From Fragilariopsis cylindrus CCMP1102 (lineage: Eukaryota > Bacillariophyta > Bacillariophyceae > Bacillariales > Bacillariaceae), in NCBI GenBank assembly GCA_900095095.1, contig FMBT01000291.1, positions 310,001 to 374,000 on the forward strand: a DNA stretch of 64,000 bases. Reading direction: 5' to 3'. Shown in pieces: positions 23,092 through 35,157 of the stretch. How positions within the stretch are numbered: the stretch's first letter is position 1; the number at the start of each line of letters is the position of its first letter. The notes under the pieces were generated by a model. It worked only from the letters and a program-made list of their open reading frames with translations, was not told the origin of the DNA and searched no databases. The translations under genes and the position numbers were made by a program.

Positions 23092-24861
23092 CTAACACCC
23101 TTGGATTGGTGCAGCCATTGCTGTTTCCATTCTAGTTGGTGGTGTAAATATTTTCTTCAATTGTTCCATTGCATCATTGATGACTGTGCCTTGTTGTAGG
23201 AATGGAGTTGCTGGGTGTGGTGCTTGTAGTATTTCAGCTAGATCTTCAGCGGCTCTTGCTAATCGATCTGTTGTTGCTGTTGTTGGCATATCCACTTTCT
23301 CTGGAAAGAATTCAATCGTGTTGGTTGTTCGGATTCCTTTTGTTTCAGGGATGTAACTGATGTAGTTCCTGTAGTGTTTCATTGCTGGGCCTATGTAGTA
23401 ACCAACTACTCCGTGACATGCCCATGCTCCTCTCTCCATTGCTCTTTCATGTACCACTACTTTGCATCCAGGTGGGCTAGTGGCGTCTTGTTGAAGTCGA
23501 AATTACCCCATACTTGTTGGTACGCAGATAATTTTGGATTGATTCGGGAAGGCCTGCACATATTTAATGTCATTACTGCTTGTTTGATGATACGATCCCA
23601 TTGCTTTGCTGGGAACGTACTGTCACATCCATAGAGAACTGCAATGAAGTGGTTTTTGAATGTTTGGATTGCCCTTTCTGCATGGTTAAGTCGATGATCT
23701 CCTGGGGATGCTATTTGGTAGTCTAATCCTTTCTTTCTATTCTAATATCAATTCCTTTGATGTCTCATTATCTAATCGGTGGAGTACTGGATTGATTCCA
23801 GCTTTCTTCAGATCTTCAAATAATTCATTGTAACCTTGGACTAATGATGCTGTTTTTCTATTCTTGATTGCTACTGCATTGATTGTATTTGAATCATAAT
23901 CATACATCACAAGGACATAAGCGTTGCCTTGAGCTGAAGTGGTGGGAAATCGGCCTGGAAGATCTGTTGCTATGATTCCTTTTAACTCTTCAAATGGTAT
24001 TATATCCACTGCCACAGTATGCTGTCTGTTGGTGACGCGTATGGGTGGTGGTAACACTGGTTCTGGCTCTAATTCTTCATTCATTATTTCACTGATTGTT
24101 GGTTTCGTAGTAGATCTAATTCCTTTTCTAATCATGTGTAAATGGCCCATTGTTGTTGATATTGATTTTGGCAGGTGTTTTCTAATTGCTGCACTAGTTA
24201 GACCTGGAAATGATGTTAACCAATCATTGTCTATGGCATTGCATAGTGTTTTGACCGGTAGTGATCCAATGGCTGCATTAAGATATGCCATGAGTTTCGC
24301 GATGGTTGGTTGATGATATGCACTGTTTGCTGCATGGCTTGGTAGTGGTGGAAGATGTTGTGCTAATATTCTTGCTTTCTCACGATGTTTGATTGGTATC
24401 ATCCACAGTGTTGTTGTTTTGTCTCTAATTCCTTTTAATATTATTTTATTATTCTTCTTTACCACGATATTATCTTCAGTTAATTCAATCTTACATCCAT
24501 CATCTGCTAATACTGGTATGGAGAGTAGTGGTGTATCCATTTCATTGAAGTGAAATGCTGTTTTGGCCTTATCGGATACTTCAGGGATATCTAATTGTGT
24601 TGTTGCAACTGATACCATGGATTGATTATTTGCACAAATCACTTTTATCTTGTCGTGGATGTTACTCTTGTCATCTGCATTAGGCAAGAAATGTCCTGTT
24701 GCTGCTGTATCTGCTACTGCATTGGTGTACTCTTCATCTTCTACGATTGCTGCTAGTTTTTTATAGGTGCTCGAAGAATAACAGTATGAAATTGGGTTAA
24801 TAGGTTCAATTATATTTTTATTTGGTGCTATTTCATTTATACTGTCATTCCTCCAACCCCA
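23092..24861 (-). pseudogene. outer element protease-integrase, broken
   Basis: The protease site reads ADTAATGHF, a variant of the copia DTG/DSG motif, and sits just upstream of 24687 in the element sense. Integrase follows, with GHLHMIRKG, first Asp in TDLPGRFPTTSAQGN, MYDYDSNTI, second Asp in HRLDNETS and, after a one-base shift near 23740, the catalytic Glu in LNHAERAIQTF. A TGA at 24864-24862 separates gag from protease in the same frame. Whether that stop was once a programmed readthrough site or is a mutation cannot be judged from one copy. Confidence 0.85.
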
Positions 24862-25729
24862 TCAAGTAGATCGTAAATGCAAGTTCCGAGTGGATCCGCC
24901 CATGGGATTAGCTGCTGTTGCTTCCTTTTTGTGCGCTGCTGCGTCCTTGATGTACTTGCAGGTCATACTGTTGTGTTTGATATCAAATCCACACGTCCAA
25001 CAGTATTCATCATTTGACCATCGTCGGCATGTCCTAGTTCCATCCTTGCCATTCTTGGGGAAGCCATTGCTTCCTAGCGCACGAAAGCCTCCACCACCTC
25101 CACCTCCTCCACTCTTGTTGAGCTCAAGTTGATTGAGTCGATCAGTTAATACTTGGATTTGTTGCGATTTGGCGTCCATGGTTTGTTGTTGTGGTGGTGG
25201 TGGTTGTCTTTCTGCCATTAGGGCTGCGCAGTGTTGTTCCAGCAAGTTGATCTTCTGGTTGGCCTCCATTGATGCTTGGGCAAATACCTTCATGTTTTCT
25301 TTGTTTTTGTTGATCTCCTCCTTCACCGCATTGGCCATTCCAAGTGCTTTGAGTGTTCCAGTATCATTTTTGTTGTCATTAATGGCCTTTGTGAAGTGAG
25401 ATTTGAACTTCTTCCATGTTTTGTTGACTGTATCCTGTTTCTTCCACTCCTTGATATCTAGTTTCAAATCGATGTGCTCTTTGAACTGATTGAGTCCATG
25501 GCGGATGAGTGTTGCTTCATCGATTGATTCATTCAATGATTCCAGGGTGTTCCTCGCATCTTGAACTAGCTTGTAGTAGACTTGGGGTTCTTCCGTCGGA
25601 TCATACTGTTGCTCCAGGACCTTGTGTAATGCTGTAACTTGGTCTGCTACATCCTCTGGTTGGACGTACTGGTCCATGAGGTGTTGGAATAATTCAATGG
25701 CTGTGTAGCCAACGACGTCACCATTGTTA
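24862..25729 (-). pseudogene. outer element gag, C-terminal part (split by inner element)
   Basis: About 290 codons of capsid-like gag: helical, Gln/Lys-rich, with FQHLMDQYVQPEDV near the start. There is a nucleocapsid zinc knuckle of CX2CX5HX4C type (YCWTCGF...HNSMTC) near the end, preceded by a glycine run (GGGGGGGG). The frame begins directly at the TCCTG target site; its N-terminal part is at 35158-35529. Between the two lies the whole inner element, so this gag cannot be expressed as one protein now. Confidence 0.88.
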
Positions 25730-25734
25730 TCCTG

Positions 25735-26546
25735 TGTTAAATTATACATAGTACTCAAGCGTAGGAGTCATATGTCGTACATAAGCCCCGCGGAGTAGAA
25801 ATACAAGCGCGATCAGATTAGTGAGTAAGAATGCACGTGTATGCATTATTGAGATAAAAGAGAACCGAAAGTTAGCTAAAAGCCAACATCGTACTGTTGG
25901 AGTTGAAGTGACTGTCGAAGCAGTTGTCGAAGCAATTGGAACCGAGCGCAAATAAGAGAAGTGCTTAGGTATATTTATACAAACGGAACACGATTAGGAA
26001 GAGTGTCCGAATACATAGAACACGATCATGAAGAGTGTTATACATATGGAAGTCGAACAGATGTCGATGTCCACCTTTGAACCGCTAATGCGATATATAT
26101 GCATTGAGGCGAAGTGAGTTAGGAACAGAAAGTTGTATGCAGGGTTACTGGAAACCGCAATACTAAAATACGAAGAAAAGAGCAGAATTACCTCGATTAC
26201 GAGAAATGAACAATTACTGTCTTTTATTGTTGAGAAATTGTAATAACCATAGACTAATTAAACAAGTGTGTTAATAACAACTTTTGCGTTTGAACATATC
26301 GTTGTCTGGAAAGATAATAGAAATATCTACATTTACAGAGTGAACATTGTTCGGAAGGACTTTCAGCATTCTAAAAGGGAGAGTATCCTGGTAGAACATC
26401 GCAACCAGTCTATAAGAATCGAGAGTATCTTTTCTTACCGTCATAACAGAATCTTACAAGACCGAAGAGTAAGATTGCCTGAATATCAAATCCTATTTGA
26501 TACTGAACCCGTTTCAACAATCATCGATTGTTTGTGAAACTTATCA
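25735..26546 (+). repeat. 5' LTR of inner copia element
   Basis: 812 bp, TGTTAAATTATAC...GAAACTTATCA. Promoter and polyadenylation signals are expected here; a TATATTTATA box-like stretch lies near 25969. Confidence 0.96.
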
Positions 26547-26743
26547 GATTAACAGTCGCAATTCTATCCTATAGAACTGCTGATCAACTTCCTTTGATTT
26601 CATTTTGAACATCAAAAGGGCCGGAGATCCAATTAAATTTAATTGATATTATTGAATTAACGATCTCGAAAGAAGTCTAAATACAATATACTCATACCTC
26701 AAGTCTTACCGAATAAGCAACTAGAGAAGTCATTCAACTGTGA

Positions 26744-29700
26744 ATGAATCAAGAAGAAGAAAAAGAAGGAACAGCTAATAATCCACTACCCACAACAGGA
26801 AGTGATAATAGCGATAGTCCATCTTATTCTTACTTGTCGGCAGCCAGCCTATCGCCAATACCCGAAGCGTCGCTCGACAGCTCTACTCCTCCAAGAGAAG
26901 ATCCAAGTCTACTGACACCTTTGCGTCAAAGTACTACCTCTCCAAGGTCCGCGAAACCACTCAAGAGAAAGCAGCAATATCTATCGACGAGAGGAGAAGC
27001 AGAACCTGAAGCGAAACTAGATCATAACAACAGCGCTCTAAGCGGCTCTAGTTCCGGCGATTCAACAGATTCTGCTATACCCAGCTTGGATTCATATCTA
27101 GCAGGACATCAGATCAAATCTATTGTCTCGAAAGAAACAACAAACGACCCAGAAGAGAGTATCGAAGGAAACGACGATAACAACAAAAGAACAAGTCCAC
27201 CTGATCCTTCAGATCCTCAAGACCCATCCGATCCACCTAACGATCCTTCTAAGACTACAATGCCGTCCACTCGAACAACACCCACGGTAGCGTCAACTGC
27301 TATAGTTCAAAAAGATCTAGAACATCTGTTAGTAGATATCATGGCACTTAAGCTCACGGATTATGTCTCGTTAGCACTTCACCGTCAAGGATGTCGTTCC
27401 TTTGAAGATTTCTGTGTATTAGATGAAATTGACACAGACACTCTTCAATACGATACGGTAGATGGTATTTCTAATACGATTAAAGCAGAGCCATGTAATT
27501 CGACAGACAGGAAGAAGATCAAGCGTGCTGTTGCCTACTGCGCATTTCGTGAAAGTGATATATCTGATGTTGAGAGACGTAATCCAACAGCATGGGCTGC
27601 AGCTGATTACTCTACATGGTGTAGAACTGGATATCCTGCCTGGCTTATCACACTCTCGAATGCAGCGTCAGTAACCTCATCTTCAGGAACGAGTGGTAGC
27701 TCAGCTGGTACTATCTTTTTACCTAAAAGCCAATTAGAAAAGGACCAAGATGCATTGCTTGTTAGCTGGAATAGAAGCCCAAGAGATATTGCTAAATATC
27801 CACATATCAAGGATGATGTAGGTTACGGAGAATGGTTTATCAAGATGAAACGGCAATTGAAGGCTGATCGATTATGGCGGGTAGCAGCACCTAATTGGAC
27901 AATTGCTAAGAATTGCAGTACAGGATCCGATACAATTTTAGCCGAACTTCAGCTAAACTATTTCGAACAGATCCTAGCTGCAGTTCTTCAGAATCCCGAA
28001 GGTAAAGGTTTACTAACCACACATCCAGAAGATTCACTTTATGTATGGAAAAAGCATGAGGAACATCAGACGTCATCTGATTCTGCAATGCAAGGTACAC
28101 ATCTCTTGATGAATAAGATAATGTCTTTAACGATTACTAAGTTCGATACAAGATACGAATTTCTCATTTCGTTCCAAGAATGTGCTGACAAGTATGACAA
28201 GATCGCAAGAAAGCCTCTCGACGAAGAGTTTAAGATTATGCTTCTTCAAAAAGCTACTAATCCTGATGTCGCTCTTTCCAATAGTTGGGTACAAAAGACA
28301 GAAGCAAAGAGAGCCAATGCGTTACCTGGTGCACCTACTGCTGTTTCATATACGGAATACCTAAAGTTCCTAATGCAACAATCAAAGGTACACGATTTGA
28401 ACACTCCATTCAAACGGCCAACTCGCCATGCGCATCAAGCTGAATCATTTTACAATGATAATGACAACGGCGTTATCGACGGAGAAGACGATGGTACTAG
28501 TGATTTCATTGCAAATATGTCCATTTCTGGTGAAACTATGAGCAATGAACAAACGGTACTCGCCTTCGCCGCTTATCAACGCAACCGTCCGCCACCTCGT
28601 CCTCGAGATCCAGAAGCTGATATCGACCAAGCAATCTACAGCAAGTGTTCTAGGGAATTTCGCATTGCATGGAGCAAGGAGCCAACGGATATCAAGAAGC
28701 AGATTCTTAAACAGAATAACAACAAATCTCCTAAGCAAGGTGCTAAGAAGAATAGTGAATTAGCTGTTTACATGGGTCAGTCTGAAGGCTACGAAACAGA
28801 TACATCTGCATATTCAGAAGCTACGTACGGATACGACGCTGATGACAATGACGATCAATCTGTTATTGAAGCTACCGAGCTAGTTGCAAATGCAGCAAGA
28901 AGACGCCCCAATGGAATCCTCAAGAAGAAAGATCTTCCAAAGAAGACCGATCTACCAATTGCTGATCCACGAAGAATGCTGTCCAATAGATCTACACCAT
29001 TAATCGGAAAAGATGGAAATATCACTGGACATCTCACGTATACAGCCTCTATGGCAGTAATCCGTCACCGATTCGATCAAGTCGATTCTTCGCAAGCAGT
29101 TTCCATCGAAGATAACTATGTCATATCCGTCAATGCAACCAAATTCTTTGATGAACCGCTTGCATTAATGGACGGAGGCGCTAATGGTGGAATCGCAGGC
29201 AGCGATATGAGAGTTATGTCATACAACTCGGACGGACGACGTGTTAATATTGGCATTGCAGGTGATCATCAAATGACGGGCAAGAAACTCGGTACCTTTT
29301 GCGCTGTGATCGAAACTCGATTCGGACGTGTTCTAGCAATATTCCATCAATATGCTCATGTACCCGAACAAAGACGATCCATCCATTCAAAATGCCAATT
29401 TCAAGCGCATCACAACCTAGTTGGTGATACAGCGACAGCCTATGGCGGTCTTCAACGCATCGATACAGCAGATGGGTATCAACTACCTTTAACTATTCGA
29501 GCAGGATTACCATACATCCGTCAAACGTATCCCACCGACGCTGATATGAATCTTCCACAAGTACAATTTACTTCACCTTCTCAATGGGATCCCAATCTTA
29601 ATGATGATAACCGTACATCAGAAGAAATGATACGAACATTTCCTCCTATTCCTAAAGAAGCCATCGATAACTTCTATGATGAATATGGAAGAACTAACTA

Positions 29701-31471
29701 CGAATATTTACAAAAGCGTGTAAATAAAACCGTTGAGATTGAACCTGACGATGATGACAGTGTTGGTACTATGCCCGGTTTACAAGATCGAGCTCGAGAA
29801 GATTCCTCAAGTGATGATGATAGTGTTGTGGAACATATCAGACCATCTACCTCAATTGAATGGAATGTTCCAATCGATGACTCCAATGGGGAGAAAATTG
29901 AATGTCCTCGACTTAGGAAAAGTAAGCTCAAACGTCGTATTCGAATCAAAGAAAAACGACTCAAAGCTGCGTCCTCTAAGCAAGAACTGACTGACAAGAA
30001 AACATCTGCTTCTAAAGCTAATGATTTACCAATCCCAATTATTGATAACATGGGCAATAATAAGGAATCATCTACAATGGTAGACGGTATAAAATTCTTT
30101 CCGGCAGAACGTAATTCGACTTGCACCGACATTATTGAGGACAATAATATCGAAGATTTGAACGATCAAATATTTTATGACTCCACTGAAGTACTTCATG
30201 ATCCTAACATCTTTGTTGACACTGTATCCGACACAGCGTATCTAGATGACATGTCGACGCCTCGACCTACGGAGCACGAGTACTGGGAAGACTTTCTATC
30301 AAATGAAGTCACTCAACGTCTTATTTATCAAGGCATCATTGATTCCTGTGAACAATATGACATCAACGCTAACGATATAGCTTCTGTAATGACGCCTCTC
30401 AAGCCAAGATATTCGGTACCTACACCGATTGACTACGAATCCAAACGGAAATATTTTGCACATCTACCGGCAGATATTATTAGAAATACCTTTAAGAATA
30501 CAACGCAAAATATGAAGCTGCCTCCATCTACGAACCTGCACAAGATGTTCAAGTCACCTAATCCTTCTGCAAACCTCAAACGTCGAGACGAAGCTGATGC
30601 AACTGACATGATCTATTCAAATACACCTGCTATAAATGGTGGTGAGAAATGTGCTCATATCTTCGTTGGTAAAAAGTCAAAACTGACTGATGCATACAAG
30701 GTTAAAAATGGTTCTTCTGAAGAGTTTCTAGAAAGCCTACAAGATCGAGTCCGTTATCGAGGATGTCCTACAGGATTAGAAGCAGATAATGCTCCTATGT
30801 ACCGCGGTTGGAAAAACTCACGATATCTCCGAGATATATGTATTTCCCAGTGGCAGTGTGAATCGAAATATCAGCATCAAAATTACGCTGAAAATCGATG
30901 GCAAACTGTCAAGCGGTACACTAACCGAGTCATGGATCGCAGCGGCTGCCCTCCTTACATTTGGTTTCTAGCATTATCGTATGTCATCTTCTGCCTCAAT
31001 CATTGTGTTGATCCTATGCTCGGAGATGGAACCAAAAGTCCTTTGCAAATCGCGACATTCCAAATGACCGATATTAGTCCTCTGCTGTACTTTTATTTTT
31101 GGGAACCTGTTTATTTTCTTCTCGATGAAAAAGAACGAAAGTTTCCAGGAAAATCAAAAGAATGCAGAGGCCATTGGGTAGGAGTATCAGAACACATTGG
31201 AAACAAGATGACCTACAAAATCATTACAGATGATACTGGAGAAGAAATTTGCCGATCTGCCATACGTACTGCACGGGACACTACGATGAAGAATCTACGC
31301 GAAGATCCAATCACGATTGATGATAACCTACTCAACGTAGAAGATATCATTTCTCCAGCAGAAGAAATTGCAAATATCAAGTTAAAAGAAGTAACCTCGG
31401 GAAATACTTTTAACAATTTTGATACTACAGCAATATTAAAGAACATCGACGACCAACTACAAGAGAACTGA
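26744..31471 (+). CDS. inner element Gag-protease-integrase polyprotein
   Basis: One 1575-residue frame, ATG at 26744. Residues 1-190 are acidic and Ser/Pro-rich with DPSDPQDPSDP repeats; a gag-like helical part follows. A protease-like site DGGANGG lies at about residues 810-816, an unusual form of the DSG motif. It is followed by HQMTGKKLGTF and a HSKCQF...AHHNLVGD segment. Integrase catalytic residues are visible late in the protein: Asp in EADNAP (about 1347) and Glu in YAENRW (about 1382), 34 residues apart, then a GHWVGV C-terminal block. The frame ends at TGA 31469-31471. The following pol frame is shifted by minus one and overlaps it from 31423. Confidence 0.9.
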   Translation: MNQEEEKEGTANNPLPTTGSDNSDSPSYSYLSAASLSPIPEASLDSSTPPREDPSLLTPLRQSTTSPRSAKPLKRKQQYLSTRGEAEPEAKLDHNNSALSGSSSGDSTDSAIPSLDSYLAGHQIKSIVSKETTNDPEESIEGNDDNNKRTSPPDPSDPQDPSDPPNDPSKTTMPSTRTTPTVASTAIVQKDLEHLLVDIMALKLTDYVSLALHRQGCRSFEDFCVLDEIDTDTLQYDTVDGISNTIKAEPCNSTDRKKIKRAVAYCAFRESDISDVERRNPTAWAAADYSTWCRTGYPAWLITLSNAASVTSSSGTSGSSAGTIFLPKSQLEKDQDALLVSWNRSPRDIAKYPHIKDDVGYGEWFIKMKRQLKADRLWRVAAPNWTIAKNCSTGSDTILAELQLNYFEQILAAVLQNPEGKGLLTTHPEDSLYVWKKHEEHQTSSDSAMQGTHLLMNKIMSLTITKFDTRYEFLISFQECADKYDKIARKPLDEEFKIMLLQKATNPDVALSNSWVQKTEAKRANALPGAPTAVSYTEYLKFLMQQSKVHDLNTPFKRPTRHAHQAESFYNDNDNGVIDGEDDGTSDFIANMSISGETMSNEQTVLAFAAYQRNRPPPRPRDPEADIDQAIYSKCSREFRIAWSKEPTDIKKQILKQNNNKSPKQGAKKNSELAVYMGQSEGYETDTSAYSEATYGYDADDNDDQSVIEATELVANAARRRPNGILKKKDLPKKTDLPIADPRRMLSNRSTPLIGKDGNITGHLTYTASMAVIRHRFDQVDSSQAVSIEDNYVISVNATKFFDEPLALMDGGANGGIAGSDMRVMSYNSDGRRVNIGIAGDHQMTGKKLGTFCAVIETRFGRVLAIFHQYAHVPEQRRSIHSKCQFQAHHNLVGDTATAYGGLQRIDTADGYQLPLTIRAGLPYIRQTYPTDADMNLPQVQFTSPSQWDPNLNDDNRTSEEMIRTFPPIPKEAIDNFYDEYGRTNYEYLQKRVNKTVEIEPDDDDSVGTMPGLQDRAREDSSSDDDSVVEHIRPSTSIEWNVPIDDSNGEKIECPRLRKSKLKRRIRIKEKRLKAASSKQELTDKKTSASKANDLPIPIIDNMGNNKESSTMVDGIKFFPAERNSTCTDIIEDNNIEDLNDQIFYDSTEVLHDPNIFVDTVSDTAYLDDMSTPRPTEHEYWEDFLSNEVTQRLIYQGIIDSCEQYDINANDIASVMTPLKPRYSVPTPIDYESKRKYFAHLPADIIRNTFKNTTQNMKLPPSTNLHKMFKSPNPSANLKRRDEADATDMIYSNTPAINGGEKCAHIFVGKKSKLTDAYKVKNGSSEEFLESLQDRVRYRGCPTGLEADNAPMYRGWKNSRYLRDICISQWQCESKYQHQNYAENRWQTVKRYTNRVMDRSGCPPYIWFLALSYVIFCLNHCVDPMLGDGTKSPLQIATFQMTDISPLLYFYFWEPVYFLLDEKERKFPGKSKECRGHWVGVSEHIGNKMTYKIITDDTGEEICRSAIRTARDTTMKNLREDPITIDDNLLNVEDIISPAEEIANIKLKEVTSGNTFNNFDTTAILKNIDDQLQEN

Positions 31472-34346
31472 AAGTAAAAGCAAAAGCTAAAGCTCATCAA
31501 CTACAAGAAGAAGCGGATGACTACTTTTTTGATTCAAATGAACAGCAAACTGGTCATTTTAACACAGCACCTCCTGTTGTCCCCGTTAAATCGTCGCTGC
31601 CCAAACGTTCATCTACTACCAAGTCGAAACATGTAAAACCTAAGAAATTACGCGACTTACATCCAAAAGATCCAAGTAGAGGAAAAGGAACACGTAGTAG
31701 TAAACGTTTGCGAGATATGAACATTCATGCAATGAATGCACTCATGACAAACGAAGTACAACCTGAACAAGACCTTCCGTTATCAACTAGTCGCCACCAA
31801 GAACATGTTACGGATATCAACCATCCCACCAACCCACGGCCATCGCCTCTAACCCGTCAACAGGTTCTGAAAAATCGTGATACGCATATCACCGAACAAG
31901 AAGATCAATTTGTCTATCTACGAGAAAATGGGGAGAATGAAAATCCTATATGGCAAGAATTTGAGTTTCCTCTCGAAGACGAAAATGGTAACGCGGTAAT
32001 CGGAGAAGACGGCAAACCGATGGTAATAATAGCACCTCCACCAAGTGACCTAGTAGGAAGAGTATTTCTAACCAAACCAGACGAGAGAGGTGAAGTTAAT
32101 CGAGCACGAGTTGTAGAACTTATCAAGAACTTCGACGGCGAAGTAGAGAAGAATCAAGATCTAATCAGGTTCAAGCTTAACTATGATCACAGTTCCCAAG
32201 AAGATATCATGTCTTACAACGAGATCCTAGATTACATCGAAAGAGAAGAAAACAATGAAGACGGACATCATTGGAAGTTTCGTACTATATTAGGACACGT
32301 GCATACTCCTGTGGGACACAAGGAAAGAATGGGGAGTGACTATAATGTCAAGACGGCTTGGGAAACTGGAGCAGTTTCGGTTGAACCATTGGACTTCCTT
32401 GCTAAGGATATCCCAGTTGATCTTGCTATATATGCCAAGAAACACGACCTACTTGAGTTAGAGGGATGGAAACGCTTTAAAAGAATTGCTAACCGAGATC
32501 AGCATATCCGACGACTTGTGAAACAAGCCAAGCTACGTTCCTTCCGTGTTACTCCGAAGTACAAGTATGGATTCTCTATACCACGCAATTACAAGGAAGC
32601 CCTTGAATTTGACGAAAGGAACGGAAACCATAAATGGCAAGAAGCAAATGTACTGGAACATGCGCAACTAACCGACTATGCAGTATTCAAGAATAAGGGT
32701 AAATTCAACGAAGCAAAGATACCAGAAGGATATCGAAAGATTCAGGTTCATACTATCTTTGACGTGAAACACGATGGCAGACACAAGGCTCGAGTTGTAG
32801 CTAATGGTAACCTAACGGATGTACCTCTTGAATCTGTTTACTCAGGTGTTGTTTCATTACGTGGCTTACGTACATGCATATTCCTAGGAGAGCTGAACAA
32901 CATGACCCATGGGCTACCGATATTGGAAATGCTTATCTTGAAGCAAAGACCACAGAAAAGGTATGTATCAAAGCAGGGCCAGAATTTGGGGAGCTACAAG
33001 GAAACCTTCTTATCATTGATAAGGCTCTTTACGGACTACGACTTAGCGGAAAAGCTTTCAACATTTTGCTATCTGACTGTCTACGAGACCTAGGATTCTT
33101 TCCATCTAAAGCCGAGTCAAGTATTTTCATGAGAAAATGTCCCACAAGAGATGTGTACGAATATGTGGCCACATATGTCGATGACCTATGCATTATTATG
33201 GAGAACCCGTTAGAGTTCCTCGAGCAGCTGTCGTCAGCACCGTACAACTTCAAACTGAAAGGTTCAGGAGAAGTTAACTTCCACTTAGGATGTGGATTTG
33301 AAAGAGACTCTGATGGAGTTCTATGTATGAACCCAGGTCGGTACGTCGATAAGATGGAAGATGCCTACAAGCAAGTTTTCAAGGAATTGCCTAAACAGAA
33401 GTACAGATCGCCGTTAGTAAAAGGAGACCATCCAGAGCTTGATACAACCGCATTCCTTGACCAAGACGGAATTGAGATATATCAATCATTAATAGGAGCT
33501 ATGCAATGGGCAATCTCTATAGGACGATGGGATATTCAATCGGCAGTAATGACCTTATCAAGTTTTAGGGCTCAACCAAGAAAAGGACATCTTGAAAGAA
33601 TCAAACGTATCTACGGATTCTTATGCAAGTTCAGGCATTTCAAACTACGCTTTCGAGTTGATGAACCAGATTATTCCGGTACTCCACCAATGCCACCTTA
33701 CGATTGGAGCCATTCTGTATATGGAAACCCAACTGAAGACATCCCTAAAGATGCACCGCCTCCGCTGGGAAAACGAATCGTTTTGACCCATTACTTCGAT
33801 GCAAACCTAATGCATGACGTACTCTCCGGAAAGGCAGTTACAGGTGTAGTTCACTTCTACAACAAGACTCCAGTCGATTGGTATTCCAAGAAACAATCTA
33901 CTACAGAGACTGCAACATACGGATCTGAATTCCTAGCATGTCGAACTTGTTTTGAACAGATCATTGATCACCGACAGTATCTACGATACCTTGGAGTACC
34001 AGTGGGTGAAGAGGACTACGCATGGGGAGACAATGATGCTATGATTAATAGTGCAACCATACCTGACGCAAAGTTACATAAACGACATAACATTCTGTCA
34101 TTTCACTTTGTTAGAAGCTTAATTGCAAGTGGTTTCATTAACCTGCAACATATCAAATCGGAAAGTAATATCGCGGATATACTTACGAAACATTGGGGTT
34201 ACCAAAGTACTTACGAGTTGATCCGTCCAATCTTTCATTTTGGAGGTAACACGGCCGCGCTGTATTTTGATGATACATTAGAAGTCGATCGCTACATTAC
34301 TCAATCAGAGTTAGATGAAATCGTTACGATCAATGGGGAGTGTTAA
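31423..34346 (+). CDS. inner element reverse transcriptase-RNase H (two overlapping frames)
   Basis: The first part (to 33093; first ATG 31708) carries the linker and the RT start, FDVKHDGRHKARVVANG and YSGVVSLRGLR. Near 32900-32912 the homologous reading moves by minus one into the frame ending at 34346, which has the first catalytic Asp in ATDIGNAYLEA, then KALYGLRLSGKAF, the YVDDL catalytic pair near 33175 and RNase H (HYFDANL, ATYGSEFLAC, WGDNDAMI, ILTKHWG). An ATG-G-ACC reading in place of ATG-ACC would join the frames. Both shifts have the same sign. The first, at the integrase-RT border, could be a programmed shift; the second lies inside a conserved RT motif and cannot be functional as written. 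Confidence 0.85.
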
Positions 34347-35152
34347 ATTATACATAGTACTCAAGCGTAGGAGTCATATGTCGTACATAAGCCCCGCGGA
34401 GTAGAAATACAAGCGCGATCAGATTAGTGAGTAAGAATGCACGTGTATGCATTATTGAGATAAAAGAGAACCGAAAGTTAGCTAAAAGCCAACATCGTAC
34501 TGTTGGAGTTGAAGTGACTGTCGAAGCAGTTGTCGAAGCAATTGGAACCGAGCGCAAATAAGAGAAGTGCTTAGGTATATTTATACAAACGGAACACGAT
34601 TAGGAAGAGTGTCCGAATACATAGAACACGATCATGAAGAGTGTTATACATATGGAAGTCGAACAGATGTCGATGTCCACCTTTGAACCGCTAATGCGAT
34701 ATATATGCATTGAGGCGAAGTGAGTTAGGAACAGAAAGTTGTATGCAGGGTTACTGGAAACCGCAATACTAAAATACGAAGAAAAGAGCAGAATTACCTC
34801 GATTACGAGAAATGAACAATTACTGTCTTTTATTGTTGAGAAATTGTAATAACCATAGACTAATTAAACAAGTGTGTTAATAACAACTTTTGCGTTTGAA
34901 CATATCGTTGTCTGGAAAGATAATAGAAATATCTACATTTACAGAGTGAACATTGTTCGGAAGGACTTTCAGCATTCTAAAAGGGAGAGTATCCTGGTAG
35001 AACATCGCAACCAGTCTATAAGAATCGAGAGTATCTTTTCTTACCGTCATAACAGAATCTTACAAGACCGAAGAGTAAGATTGCCTGAATATCAAATCCT
35101 ATTTGATACTGAACCCGTTTCAACAATCATCGATTGTTTGTGAAACTTATCA
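34341..35152 (+). repeat. 3' LTR of inner copia element
   Basis: 812 bp matching the 5' LTR. It begins directly after the purine tract GGGGAG and is followed by the duplicated TCCTG. Confidence 0.96.
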
Positions 35153-35157
35153 TCCTG

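Larger units (their letters stand above)
25735..35152 (+). mobile_element. inner Ty1/copia LTR retrotransposon, 9.4 kb, nested
   Basis: 812-bp LTRs at 25735-26546 and 34341-35152 have identical length and, as far as I can read, identical sequence, with ends TGTT...ATCA. The 5-bp target duplication is TCCTG at 25730-25734 and 35153-35157. The internal order is gag, protease-like, integrase, RT, RNase H on the plus strand. A purine tract AATGGGGAG sits directly before the 3' LTR. It inserted into the outer element's gag and is therefore the youngest of the two. Coding is complete except for two one-base frame changes, so it is either a very recent insertion or carries assembly indels. The primer-binding site after 26546 (GATTAACAGTCG) did not match a tRNA end that I recognise. 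Confidence 0.96.

Noticed and set aside
25742-25951. Small frames of 69 and 89 residues repeated in both LTRs of the inner element
   Set aside because: They are identical only because the LTRs are; they lack family features and some begin with non-ATG codons.
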